Positions 11,188 to 22,133 of a stretch of 64,000 bases of DNA are shown one piece after another. The stretch is from Ipomoea triloba. Its lineage: Eukaryota; Streptophyta; Magnoliopsida; Solanales; Convolvulaceae. The first letter of the stretch is position 1. Each line of letters opens with the position of its first letter. The DNA lies in the NCBI RefSeq assembly GCF_003576645.1, contig NC_044919.1, positions 13,063,725 to 13,127,724 of the forward strand, in the 5' to 3' direction. Under the pieces are notes generated by a model. The model worked only from the letters and a program-made list of their open reading frames with translations, had not been told where the DNA came from and did no database searches. The position numbers and the translations under genes are program-made.

Positions 11188-11830
11188 TAAAACCAAATTG
11201 CATTAATAACTCAATAATCAACAATACAAGAGGACGGGGAAGAAACCCCAAAGAACCAGTTACACATGCAAACACATGAGCCATGTGATTCGCTGACCTC
11301 TTGACTGAACAGAAACGTTCCCAATGTCTCTAGCAATAAAACGACATTGCTTAACAACTAGACCGACATACGATAAGTCTAAACAACGAGAAGTAAAAGA
11401 ATGACAAAAGTTTAAACAGTCTGATTCTACAATAGTATTAAAATGCCGAAGTTCCTTAATCCAAGCCAATGCCTTTTTCACAGCTAATAATGCTTCGGCC
11501 AACAAAGGATCACGATCACACCCAAAACGAGCACACTTCGCCGCTACGAAAAGGCCTTGATGATCTCGGATAACCGCTCCATAACCTGCACCATCATCAA
11601 AGACCGCTACATCAATATTACACTTCAAAAAACCATGAGGAGGGGGGGGGGGGGACCAAGCCAATGGACTGTTATTTAACACATACCCAAAAGATAGCAG
11701 CCATCTGAATCGCACGGTCAATATATACTTGGAAAGCACAGGATGAAATCCATAAAAGCATATAGGGATCTCCCTTAAAGACGTCGCTCTCACCCCATAC
11801 CTGACGAGCCACTTCACATTCACAAAATAA
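11183..11830 (-). pseudogene. LINE-type retrotransposon fragment: zf-RVT and RNase H (RVT_3), frameshifted
   Basis: In plant non-LTR retrotransposons this domain degrades the RNA of RNA-DNA hybrids. The readable part contains WSPPPPPHGFLKCNID, the usual RVT_3 entry, then GYGAVIRDHQG, LLAEALLAVKKALAW and VESDC, which carry the acidic active-site positions. Near 11305 the frame breaks: the expected ending RSANHMAHVFA continues in the next frame down to IIELLMQFGFK and a stop. Upstream, the zinc-finger linker CEVARQVWGESDV reads in yet another frame. A 13-base G run at 11642-11654 encodes the proline stretch and is a likely slippage site. With no reverse transcriptase and at least two frameshifts, this is a dead 3' fragment. 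Confidence 0.8.
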
Positions 11831-11984
11831 ATGTTAGAGCCGTCTCATGAGCACTGTATTAATCATACAAAATTAAAATACTAATTCTATTAATTTTTAA
11901 ATATAATTATTTTAATTATAAATCTAGAAATATAAATTACAATTAGGGAAATTATATTATAGAATTTTCCTTTCAGTGAAAAAT

Positions 11985-12485
11985 TAATTACCAATTTGGT
12001 CCCGGTTTAACAGATGTTTAACAGAAAAATAAACGGAGGACCAAATTGGTTAAAATTTTCAAAGTCGAGGGACTTAATTGGTCATGAAAAATTGTTGAGG
12101 ACCAAATTGGTAATTTCACAATAGTCGAGGGACCATTTTGGTAATAAATTTTTTTTCTTTCCCAATTAAGTTCTCAGACTTTGAAAAATTTAACCATTTT
12201 GGTCCTCCGTTTATTTTACTGTCTGATATCTGTTAAATCAGGACCAAATTAGAAATTTCATTATAGTCAAGGGACCATTTCAATTAAAAATTAATTACCG
12301 AAATGGTTCCTTGACTATAGCAAAATTATCAATATGGTCCCGATTTAACGGTTGCTTAACACCAAAATAAACCGAGGACCAAAATGGTTAAATTTTTCAA
12401 AGTTTGAGTACTTAATTAGGCAAGAAAAATTATCAAGGACCAAATTCGTAATTTCGCAATAGTTGAGAGACCATTTCGATAATAA
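11985..12485. mobile_element. Fold-back element built of 'ggaccaaattgg' inverted repeats
   Basis: Blocks such as 'accaatttggtcccggttta', 'cggaggaccaaattggtt', 'aaccattttggtcctccgtt' and 'taaatcaggaccaaatt' alternate in direct and inverted order, so the region can fold on itself several times. It has no coding content. It probably represents two related MITE copies lying side by side or one nested in the other. Confidence 0.6.
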
Positions 12486-12706
12486 ACTCGTAATATTATA
12501 TTATATATTTTAACATCTTTTTATTTAAAATTTTTTTTTTATTAAATTCATAATAATAGAATTTATTTTTGTACATCGCATAGCTACCCTAGTATGAAAT
12601 AAATAAAAAGGATCCAAAAGATGAAAAAGGGAGTCATCAATCATAGACTTGATCATAATTTTACAGTTTTCATTTTAAAACTGATATACCATCAATTCCT
12701 TCCTTC

Positions 12707-12709
12707 TTC

Positions 12710-12741
<32 letters not shown>

Positions 12742-12960
12742 TTTTTTTTTTAATTTTTTTTTTNNNNNNNNNNNNNNNNNNNNNNNNNNNNNNNNNNNNN
12801 NNNNNNNNNNNNNNNNNNNNNNNNNNNNNNNNNNNNNNNNNNNNNNNNNNNNNNNNNNNNNNNNNNNNNNNNNNNNNNNNNNNNNNNNNNNNNNNNNNNN
12901 NNNNNNNNNNNTTTTTTTTTTTTTTTTTTATTTTTAAAAATTTTTTTTTTAAATTTTTTT
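12707..12960. other. Assembly gap (148 N) in T-rich sequence
   Basis: Ns occupy 12764-12911. T-rich sequence interrupted by short A runs flanks the gap on both sides in a nearly identical pattern, suggesting collapse of a homopolymer-rich repeat. The open frames spanning it are artefacts. Confidence 0.95.
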
Positions 12961-13140
12961 TTCATAATACGATGTTTACTAAACATTTTTCTAATTTTTA
13001 TTCATGGAAAATAAATTAAATTTTAAAATTTGAAATTTTCTTTTAAAATGATCAGAGCTGTAACGGCTCTTTTTTGAGAATGTATTTAAAACAAACAATT
13101 CAATTATTCAAATATGCAAATACCATTATTTGAATACCAA

Positions 13141-13664
13141 CCTCTCCCCGTCTATCTCTCTGCTCTCTCTTCCTCTCTGTCTGGATACCAATACACCATT
13201 TTAAAGGTAAGATCAATCAATTTCCCCTCCCCGATCATTATTTTGTTTCCTTCTTTCTTATAAAATTTTCAGGCACTTTCTATTGCACACAATTGCTTTT
13301 TTACTTTAATTTGTTCAGTTGTTATATAAAACACAACGAAAGATTTATGCGGTTGAAACGCCCAATTTCTCAGAAAACATTGTTTTGGTTAACCTGAAGA
13401 TTGTGGTGCCCGCTTATCGTTCGTCGTCCCAGTCACTTCGCATTGATCATTTCTGAGATTTTGAGAAGAAATTGCCTGGAGACACGGCCGTATTCTTTGT
13501 CAGGATTATCAAGATCATATGTGGTCAGAGCTATGAGGAAGAAATTTTTGGATAATTCGAAATCTAACTCTTCATTTCTCGGTAATGGATTTAATGTGTT
13601 TTCTTTTTGCATTCTTGAATGTGAATTTTTCTTCTTTGTGATTTATATGGCTTTAAAATTTTAA
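13141..13664 (+). other. Possible gene start: CT-rich leader and an unrecognised ORF
   Basis: A CT-rich tract (13141-13185) followed by a GTAAG donor at about 13207 looks like a plant 5' leader with a first intron. Further on, an ORF starting at 13401 reads MWCPLIVRRPSHFALIISEI and continues through YSLSGLSRSYVVRAMRKKFL to a possible splice donor near 13581. Its basic, Ser- and Leu-rich character would suit an organelle presequence, but I recognise no family. It lies just upstream of the kinase relic and may be the broken 5' end of the same ancestral locus. Confidence 0.3.
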
Positions 13665-13764
13665 ATTTTCATCTCTTTTGTATAATAAACTTGAAATTTT
13701 GCTGTCACTTTTCTGTCATTTTTTTTTTACAATCCCAAAACAGACTTTGGTATTTTTTTTCCCC

Positions 13765-15000
13765 TGTATTTCCAGGATTATATACAGTGATATAAATATT
13801 GCAATCATTAATTGATCACTGAATGTATCTTGAGTAAACAAGAGTTCCCATTTTTGTTTTTGATATCAAGTTTGAATTTTATTTTTTTTAATTGAGGAAG
13901 GTTAAGGATTTACAAGAATGCTTTATGTTAACAACTAATCTTCTATTAAATCCAGTTCCATCTAGGAAAACTTCCTTTTGCTCAATCAGCAGTTGGACGA
14001 AATACAAAATATATTGTCGTAGGAAAAGATTTATGCTGGTTAATGATGCACTACTGCCATTATTAAATGTATAAAAGAAATATTAACTTCAAATATTTTT
14101 ACTCAGCAGATGCCTTAACCCTTATGGTTATCTTACATAAGAATTGTAATGAATTTAAGATTTTCTTTACTGCTGAAGAAAATGGCTTTATAGCTTACCT
14201 AGAAATATTTTAGTCTTTACTTCAGATTAGTGACATACCTAGGAACGTTATAGTTTATCACCTTCAGTGTCATGACTATTGACGTTGAAATTGAATGAGT
14301 GCAGGTTCTGAACATGCATTTGTTGGATTTTGAAGTTGTCTTGATCCTTCTATGACACCATGAGAGAGGATATTGACTCAGGTTTAGTTTGCTCTGTTCT
14401 GTGTGGATTTGCATTGCTATGAGGCAGCAGTGCTATAACATATTTTTGACAAAGGATCAAGATGTTCTACGTGGTAAGTTTGACAATTATGTTATTTTGT
14501 TGATTTAATATCTCACCTAGGAATTAAAACAATGTATCCTTTTGATAATCCATTTATTGAGCAGATGATTTTGAACTAGCTAAAATGTTGAAGCCAAATG
14601 ACTTGTCTTCAACAGTATGTGTTAATTCAAATACTTGCATTTTGCTATTCATTTCTAATGTATGGACGGAAAAAAATGCCACCGGATTCCTTGTGCTTCA
14701 TTCTTTGAGTTAAGAACTATAGCTAAAACCTAAAATATGAATTTTGGTCATCAACCATACTTGAGGTCTGGAACATTGAGAAGAAGTAGGAAATATGAAT
14801 GAAATGTATGAAACTTTGAAATACTTGCACAGTAACTCTTCTTTAGGAGCCAATATTTTTGTGTTTGATGTCCCCAAGTTATTGAAACTCCTAATTACAT
14901 GTGCCCTGAACTTTGGATACTCCTTGTGGTTTCAAATCAGATATTTGGTGTCTTGGTAGTTTTTCAAATTAATCTATGCTAAGCCATAATGATTTGTGAA
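13765..15000 (+). pseudogene. NIMA-related kinase (NEK) pseudogene, copy 1
   Basis: NEK kinases are serine/threonine kinases that in plants act on microtubules and cell growth. Exon-like pieces of the catalytic core survive. At 14431-14473 CYNIFLTKDQDV corresponds to the catalytic-loop end NIFLTKDQDI. At 14565-14614 DDFELAKMLKPNDLSST corresponds to GDFGLAKMLTSDDLASS. At 14878-14970 VIETPNYMCPEL plus frameshifted remains of ADIPYGFKSDIWSLG appear. Splice-like GT and AG signals still separate the pieces. The essential DFG triad has become DFE, consistent with G-to-A decay, and the APE-region block is frameshifted, so no kinase can be made. A degenerate 'aatgcatca...cctactgcctac' at 15750-15785 may be the next exon. 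Confidence 0.75.
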
Positions 15001-16670
15001 AGTGAAGAGTTGTATTTGGCTATTTCAGAAACAGATAGAGAATTTTGAAGAGTTTATGAATTGTTTGGGCTATGGACAAATGTTTGAGGTTTTGGTACAG
15101 AATACAGCTTTGTGAATGAAAAGGTATTTTTCTTTTGATCCTTGTATTTTGAGGAACTAATAAATTGTTTAAACTCTTTGGATTTCATCTCTACAATTGC
15201 CACTTGCTAAGTGCTTAGATTTAGTTTATTATTGGATTCTATGTGCCTGCACTTCTTCAGATGTCATAGGGTAGGTATATGTATATTTCTGTGGTTTATA
15301 TCTTTCAATCTTTCATAGCTAAATGCATGTGTACTTTTATATGTGACGTATGTGTGCTTGTACAGTGTATAGATTATTTGTGATATTGATTGAATGTGTT
15401 CACTTATGCTTGGTAATTATTTGTCTTCCAAATTGAATTTAGAGATAATACCGTTAATCTTTCACTGAGTGCAACAATCTACTCTCCATGTATACTTAAT
15501 GCCAATCTGTTCAAGATGTGGTGCATATGCTAGTTTCATTAAAGCACATGCTTTAGCAAACCCGTAAAGATGCTACTCAAGTAGTCACAAATTTGCAGTC
15601 TCGGCACACTTCTGTATGCCTTTATTATAGTGTTGTGAGGCTATTTAGTAAGTAGTCTCATATTTGTAAGGTTAAGCTTATAATCTCAGAAAGTGTCTTT
15701 GTTGTGTTCCCTTTAAACTGTGCCAAGCTAAGGTTGATAATTTGCAGAAATTCAATGCATCATTGTGAACTCCTACTGCCTACTTTCTGGTAGTTGATGC
15801 TTAGTACTCCTATTAGACCTTGCTGGAAAAGCTAACTTACCACAGACTAAAGGAATGCGATAGGGATACTACTGTACATTCAGTACTTGAGAATTGGAAT
15901 TTTAGCTCTCTCAAGACTGGACTATAGCAGTCTTGTACTTGGTGATATCTGAATGAAATTGAACCAAAAAAGTATGCTAAATGATACAAAAGAGCATAAT
16001 GCTGTAATGGGTTTTGCCTTAGGTAACAAATAATGTATCCAATGAAGTTTCAATGTGCAAAATATTAAAATCCAATTCATTGGTTGGTTGGTCACAAGAA
16101 AAGTGATAGTTTGATATTAACAAATAATATACTAGCGAAGTTTCAAGTTGGTAGGACACAAGAAAGAACTTCATCCTTTGATTGTTGACAAGTAAATCAC
16201 TTAAATTTTAGGGAGTCTAAGCTCTTGGTAAGGATGATATACCAAGTGATATGGTTCAAAAGTTTCAAAATGATCGCCTCTCATTTTAAAGTTTCAAAAA
16301 TAGTTATAATGCACGAGCCAAACAATGCTATTCCTTCAACACTAACTTTGTATTGATGGACATGTCCTTTTATGGTATATGAGGTCCTTTAATGGTAATG
16401 AAACTTGTCCGCAACTTAGCATAGGAAAAAAAAAAAATTTGTGATATAGTTTAGTAAATAAATGAATTAAAGAATTTTAGAGTTTTATTCTTTACTAGAG
16501 GAAATTTTAGTTTGGAATACTTAGTAAAGATCTGGAATGCATTTATATCTTCTATATATAGAAATCAATATAGGTATTAGAACCAGAAATGGTATAGTTT
16601 GGCAAGTATTTTCCATTGTGAAGACTGAAGACAAAAGTACTTCAATTCAAATGCTATTAGTTTACATGTT
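15001..16670. other. Intron-like remains between the two kinase copies
   Basis: No intact exon is visible. The stretches near 15925-16025 (agtcttgtacttggtgatat) and 16395-16510 reappear after copy 2 at 17487-17585 and 17685-17800, showing that the duplicated unit includes this flank. The remainder is AT-rich sequence with no supportable gene. Confidence 0.45.
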
Positions 16671-17810
16671 CCAGGATTATATAACAATGAATTAGTGATA
16701 TAAATATTACCATCATTAATTGATCACTGAATGTATCTTGAGTAAACAAGAGTTCCCATTATTGTTTTTAATATCATGTTTGATTTTTTTTTTTAATTGA
16801 AAAAGGTTAAGCATTTCTTCAAGAATGCTTTTTATGTTAACAACTAATCTTCTATTAAATTCGGTTCCGTCTAGGAAAACTTCCTTCCTTCTGCCCAATC
16901 AGCAGTTGGAATTATTGTCATAGGAAAAGATTTATGCCGTTTAATGATGCCTTGTCATTATTAAATGTATAAAACAAATATTAACTTCAAATGTTTTTAC
17001 TCAATAGTATGTGTTAATTCAAATACTTGCTTTTTGCTATCCATTTCTAATGTATGGATGGAAGAAAATGTTTTTACTCAATAGTGTGTGTTAATTCAAA
17101 TACTTGCTTTTTGCTATCCATTTCTAATGTATGGATGGAAGAAAATGCCACCGGATTTAATTATAGGCTCCTTGTGCATCATTCCTTTTGAGTTCAGAAC
17201 AATAGCTAAAACTTTAAATATGAAATTTGGTCATAAGGCACACTTGAGGTCTGGAACATTTGAGGAAAAGTAGGAAATATAAATGAAATGTGTGAAACTT
17301 TGAAATACTTGCAGAGTAAGCCTTCTATAGGAACCAGTATTTTTGTTGTTTTTGTACCCAAGTTATTGAAACTCCCAATTACATGGGCCCTGAACTTCGG
17401 ATACTCGTTGTTTCAAATCAGATATTTGGTTTCATGGTAGCTTTTCAAATTAATCTATGCTAAGTCATATGATTTGAATGAAAAGGTATAGCAGTCTTGT
17501 AGTTGGTGATATCTGAATGAAATTGAACCGAAAAATATGGTAAGTGATATAGAAGAGCATAATTCTGTAATGGTTTTTTCCTTGTTGATTTATTATTGCC
17601 CTTACTGGCTGGTACTAGCATTGCATATGTGATATTAGTAGTATTAGATCTTGTCATCTTGAAATAGGTGCATCCGAATGTAATGAAACTTGTCAGCAAC
17701 TTAGCATAGGAAAAAAAAATTAATTTGTGATATAATTTAGTAAATAAATGAACTAAAGAATTTTAGAGTTTTATTCTTTACTATAGGAAATTTTATTTAA
17801 TTTTTCAGAA
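16671..17810 (+). pseudogene. NIMA-related kinase pseudogene, copy 2 (tandem duplicate)
   Basis: From 'ttccaggattatata' at 16671 the sequence repeats the region starting at 13765, with the same order of landmarks. VIETPNYMGPEL at 17362-17397 matches VIETPNYMCPEL of copy 1, followed by the same ATATTTGG remains. Relative to copy 1 about 505 bp are missing between an AG after 'ttttactca' and 'tatgtgttaattc', which removes the catalytic-loop and DFG pieces. It also carries a private 77-bp tandem duplication. It cannot encode a kinase. Confidence 0.7.
16994..17147. repeat. 77-bp tandem duplication inside kinase copy 2
   Basis: The unit beginning 'tttttactcaatagtatgtg' at 16994 is repeated at 17071 with one visible change (agtatgtg to agtgtgtg). 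Copy 1 of the locus has this stretch only once, so the duplication is younger than the locus duplication. Confidence 0.9.
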
Positions 17811-18281
17811 CAATTTATTCTGGTACTTCTCAATTACTCCATTCTTGCGACAGAGGTAAATGGTCTGAATAATATTTTTTTTTCTTCTAGAAATTTGTAG
17901 CTAAAATTTCAAACTAGGGTGCCGTTATAATAATAATAATAATAATAATAAATTAAGTATTTTATGTGGTGCAAACTATTTAGGCTGACTAAGTACTAGT
18001 CTTTGGTCAGCATTAGGTAATTGGTTACCTACATTGATGGGACGTAGGACTATAATAGACTCCAAGTCCTCTCACTACATAGTTCACGATATACACCATC
18101 TAAAGTACCGAGTGAAGTTAGAGAAACATCTCTGGATTACGGTGATTCCACAGTAGTTCGAGGAGCTTCTACTCAGCATACTTCGGAGACAAGCAATCAA
18201 GACTTAGAACTATAGCTGGAGGTTAGTAGATCCTTTTATTGAATACCACATATTAACTGTAAAATGTGGTTTATGTGCTTA
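17811..18281 (+). other. Flank with a coding-like open segment (18048-18215), unrecognised
   Basis: An (AAT)n run lies at about 17926-17952. From 18048 to a TAG at 18213-18215 one frame stays open and reads LHSSRYTPSKVPSEVRETSL, then DYGDSTVVRGAS and TSETSNQDLEL. The Ser/Thr/Glu-rich composition is that of a disordered protein tail, such as a kinase C-terminus, and differs from the AT-rich surroundings. I cannot name the parent gene; it could be the 3' exon of the duplicated kinase locus or of a neighbour. Confidence 0.3.
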
Positions 18282-18337
18282 CAGGGGCGGAGCCAGGATT
18301 TGTTGGCCCGGGGGGCCAACAATTGCAATGTATTTCA

Positions 18338-18855
18338 TTTTCCTTAGCAGTAAAAGCATAGTGCTCTAAGAGATGATTATTTTCCTTAGCAGTAAAAGCA
18401 TAGTGCTCTAAGAGATGATTTTTTTCCTTAGCAGTAAAAGCATAGTGCTCTAAGAGATGATTTAACTACCATTTAACTACAATATTTAGACCTAAGAGAT
18501 GATTTAACTACCATTTAACTACAATATTTAGACTTTTTCCGATATTTAACTACCATTTAACTACAATATTTAGACTTTTTCCGATAGTGGGAATGGATGA
18601 ATCCATCTCCAATAATTCAATAAAGAATAATTTATTAGAAAAAATCCAAGGCTTTAAAAATTAAAAAAAGAAATAAAAAATTATCTACCAAGGCTTTAAA
18701 AATTAAAAAAAGAAATAAAAAATTATCTATAGACTTTTTAAAAATTAAAAAAAGAAATAAAAAATTATCTATAGACTTGGAGCTTGAAAATTGAAGAGAA
18801 ATTACCTGCACTATAGACTTGGAGCTTGAAAATTGAAGAGAAATTACCTGCATTA
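18338..18855. repeat. Short tandem repeats inside the hAT element
   Basis: A 42-bp unit (ccttagcagtaaaagcatag...) occurs three times at 18342, 18384 and 18426. It is followed by repeats of 'atttaactaccatttaacta', three copies of 'aaaaattaaaaaaagaaata' and two of 'ggagcttgaaaattgaagag'. The minus-strand ORF here (18635-18871) is only the translation of these repeats. Stepwise local duplication of ~40-bp blocks is the likely origin. Confidence 0.85.
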
Positions 18856-18894
18856 TAGGCCCGGCAATCAACAGGCTTAATTGGTCAAAGCTGG

Positions 18895-19150
18895 CAAATT
18901 ATTGTGTGGTCCACATAGCTGTGTGAACCATGAATATAAAGTACATTTTTATTATACTAAAGTAATTATTTTTGTACTGAAGGAACATTATTTCATAGTA
19001 TATATGAAATAATGTACCTTCAGTACAAAAATAATGTACTCTAAAATAATGTACTTTATGCACAAAAATATTGTACTTTTATTTTAATTAAAATGTACAT
19101 TATATTCATAATTCACATAGATGTGTGGACCATGGTCCATGCAATAATGA
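18895..19150. mobile_element. Fold-back element nested in the hAT element
   Basis: The left arm 'gtggtccacatagctgtgtg' and 'aaccatgaatataaagtac' is matched in inverted order on the right by 'gtacattatattcataatt' and 'cacatagatgtgtggacca'. An inner palindrome 'gaaggaacattatttcata' around 18990 adds a second stem. It is non-coding. A degenerate relative of the arm occurs near 39300. Confidence 0.6.
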
Positions 19151-19595
19151 TTGCTAGATGGGGCAGGGGCCAAAAAGCCATTATAATATATGTTTTTTAC
19201 AAAATTTACTTCTGGATGGGTAGAGGGGGGCAAAAAAAAAAATTATAATAGTAATAAAAACAAAACAAAAAAAAATTTGGGGGGGGGGGGCCAAGGCCCC
19301 CTGTAATCACCATGTGCCTCCGCCCCTGTGTGCTTATAGTATGAACAAGGAATTTGTTTCTGCTTCTTCTTATTTATATTTGCATACTGAATTGATACAC
19401 TTCTATTTATAGGAAAGGAAGATAATAAACAAAGCAAATATCCATCCCACGCATATGCCTCTGTCATGCAATAATACACACTCACACAGAATAATACCCA
19501 CTAAGTTTAATGATGCTGGCAACACACACCCACTTGCTCATCACATTCACTACTTGATTTAAATAATAATACTATTATTATTATTATAGCAACTA

Positions 19596-20240
19596 TCAAC
19601 CGCAGAAGCAGAATACATTACAACAACAAATTGTGCTACTCAAGCAATTTGGCTTAGGAAAATTTAGGAGTTTTTGAAACAAAAGCAGGAAGCTCCTACA
19701 ATAATTTTTTGTGACAACAAGTCTGCCATTTCATTGTCCAAGAATCCTGTTTTTCATGGTTGCAGCAAACACATTGATATCAGGTATCACAAAATTAAGG
19801 AGTTGGTTGCTGAAAAAAATCCAAGTTGCAGATATTTTTACAAAGTCGTTAAAAACGGAGACGTTTCTCAAATTGAAGATGGAAATTGGGATGACCAATA
19901 TATCCAACTTAGCTTAAGGGAGGCAATGTTAATTGTCTCTTTTCTTTGAATATGTGGTGAGTACTCCTTAGATACAGGAAAGTTACGATTAAATTCAAGG
20001 GGAAGGCTCTATTGACAATAGTTTGTATACTAAGGGGAGTCAAGATTGCAGAAGGAAGCTAGTGAATGATAATTTGGGAAAGAGAGATTTCAGGTCTAAT
20101 TCTACAACAAGAAAATTTGGTGCTACAAGTGCAAGGAGTTTGGGTACATGAAAATAGATTATCCAATGTTGAAGAAGCAACAGGAAGCTGCGAACATGGT
20201 ACATGCTTATGACTCAAATTATAGTAAAGATAATGTTCTA
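19596..20240 (+). pseudogene. Copia-type retrotransposon relic: RNase H end and gag zinc knuckle
   Basis: At 19596-19664 STAEAEYITTTNCATQAIWL is the start of the Ty1/copia RNase H block, ended by a stop; at 19711-19790 [13 protein letters not shown] and [10 protein letters not shown] follow, and VADIFTKSL appears in a shifted frame near 19826. A purine-rich AAGGGAGGCAATG at 19916 may be the polypurine tract. About 200 bp on, CYKCKEFGYMKIDYP at 20129 is a gag zinc knuckle (CCHC) with the His and last Cys both changed to Tyr. The order RNase H then gag implies two broken copies joined. Multiple stops and frameshifts make it inactive. Confidence 0.75.
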
Positions 20241-20498
20241 TGCTTGGATTCTGAACTTAGGATTCTCTTATCGTATTACACCTAACAGGGCCTATAGACC
20301 AAGTACTTTCGGTTCTGTTTTTCTAGATCATGATAAATGTCATAATATTGTAGGTTGTTAATAAAATGATTATTACAAAAAGATTTTACGAAGATACTTT
20401 TTACTCTATATTGTTAAAAGTTTTATGGAATAAAGTTGTGATTTTACTTATTTTGATAATCGTTAATGACTGACATAAAGTCTGCCTAACCTATACGC
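20241..20498. other. No gene seen; retroelement flank
   Basis: AT-rich sequence between the Copia relic and a probable LTR. No open frame or repeat boundary can be supported. Confidence 0.35.
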
Positions 20499-21597
20499 TG
20501 TTGACTAACATGCAAAACCCTAAACGGTAAATCAATCAGAGAGTTTAACAGAATAAGAATTAAGTGTGAAATTAAATGTAAATGACAAAATGTAAACTGA
20601 CACAGATATTGGTTACCCAGTTCGATACAATGTGTATCTACATCTAGGAGATGACCATCAGTGCGTCCAATCCACTATCTCCAACACCAATTGTACATAA
20701 GGTAAGAGATGATACAATTTCACCCATGTGCTTCCCACAAGGTAAGTACCCAATTGTACAAGGCTTTAGCAGATTGTCAAACTCGGAGATCCGTGCAACA
20801 AAAGTCCTAAGAAATCCCTTTCTTGGAGAACCGCTCTGTCGCTGTCCAATTCGCTAACTCACTCTACACTACACCACAACTGCATGGTCTTCATGTCCAC
20901 AGATTAAGCATCAGTGAATATCTTCTCAAGTTCTTCTCCTTAAATCACCAGAACTCATGTCTTAAGAAGATGAGTTGATCAGAGTAAGACTTTGTAAATC
21001 TAAGGTTGAGATAGTTTGTGATTGAAGTCAGAATGGCTTCGATCAATCTACACAATTCTTGAATCAACTTCCTTTATATAGACTCTGATTTATCTAGGTA
21101 GGCACGAAAATCTTAGTTTGAATTCGAATATCCATGTAGAAGATTACCGTTATACCCTTTAAGGTGTCTAAAGAGTAGTGACTTTCTTGTAATGCCACCT
21201 CTTAACTTGTAACTGCTTTGCCAGATCAACGTAGATAAGTCGGTGAAGTCCAACGGATACATTTTGGACGCTCTAGCGTAGAATATGATATACCAGATCT
21301 TCGCTTTTAACACTGGCAGACTCTGAACAAAAACCTATCTAATTTACCATAATAATTCAGCTAATTACAAGTTTGGGGTTTATACTTAAAGACAAGATAC
21401 AATTTCATTGCAAGGAGCAGTTTACTAAAAAACACATAGAAAGTCCTTATTTAAAAGGACTAACAGTTTAGTACCAAGATATACGAAAATACAGACCATT
21501 AGACCATAAACTATGCACAAACAAACATTTTAGTGCAAGGTCTGTAAACAAGTAACTTAGCAAAAAATTAAAATTTCATTGTTACTCCCTAAGTCCA
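20499..21597 (-). mobile_element. Probable LTR of a retrotransposon (minus orientation)
   Basis: The segment starts TGTTGACTAACATG and ends CCCTAAGTCCA, so on the minus strand it begins TGGACTTAGGG and ends TTAGTCAACA (TG..CA). Directly outside the minus-strand start is AAAAAGGGGGAGTAG, a good polypurine tract. Size (~1.1 kb) and layout fit a 3' LTR. A 245-bp part (21146-21392) recurs at 21890-22133. No target duplication was established, so the exact ends are inference. Confidence 0.5.
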
Positions 21598-21639
21598 GAC
21601 TACTCCCCCTTTTTCGCTAAATAATCATCAAAGCAAACT

Positions 21640-22133
21640 TCAAACCACAGGAGTAAATTCTCTACTCTCGGTTGTGGGAGTATCTGTCTCAGCTTTAGAG
21701 AGACTCAGGCGTAATAGAACAGCAACTAGCTCAGTGCGAGCAATTTCGAGCTGGTGATTTATAAGACGGTTCACTATCTTGAGCTCAGCTACTTTGACTT
21801 TTAGTACTTTGGACTGCCTTAAATCTCTTACATAGGGAGTGAGTGCTTCATCATCTAAGTCTGTTATCGGAGTGTTTTCTACTGGATTACCGTTATACCC
21901 TCTGAGCTGTCCAAAGCGTAGGGACTTTCTTGTAATGTCACCTCTTGACTCGTAACTGCTTTGCCAGATCAACGTAGATAAGTTGGTGAAGTCCAACTGA
22001 TACATTCTGGACGATTTGGAATAGAATCTGATCGACTAGATTTTCACTTTTAACACTGACAAACTATGAACTAAAACTTATCTAATAATTTGCCATAATA
22101 ATTCAGGCATTTACAAGTTTGGGGTTTAGACTT
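21640..22133 (-). pseudogene. Retrotransposon ORF fragment next to a partial LTR copy
   Basis: A 121-codon minus-strand frame (22005-21640) begins within sequence that duplicates part of the adjacent LTR (YQLDFTNLSTLIWQSSY is also readable at 21113-21313). It then changes to a helical, charged segment, SKVLKVKVAELKIVNRLINH and on to RLSLSKAETDTPTTES. The second half resembles the coiled-coil ends of proteins found just 5' of the polypurine tract in some Copia elements, but I cannot assign it. The LTR-like half shows that the frame is chimeric and not a normal gene. Confidence 0.4.

Larger units (their letters stand above)
18282..19328. mobile_element. Non-autonomous hAT-like element, complete with TSD
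   Basis: The ends CAGGGGCGGAGCCAGGA and, reverse complemented, CAGGGGCGGAGGCACAT share their first 11 bases. An exact 8-bp duplication tgtgctta flanks the element at 18274-18281 and 19329-19336; TIR form and TSD length fit the hAT superfamily. Subterminal 'ggcccggggggcc' and 'ggggccaaggccccc' palindromes follow the ends. No transposase is encoded. The inside consists of short tandem repeats and a fold-back insertion. Confidence 0.88.

Noticed and set aside
12621..13019. ORFs spanning the N gap on both strands
   Set aside because: The N block contains no stop codons by construction; the flanks are homopolymer-rich.
18635..18871. ORF with repeated FLFLIFK blocks, looking like a membrane protein
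   Set aside because: It is the translation of an AAATTAAAAAAAG tandem repeat inside a hAT element.
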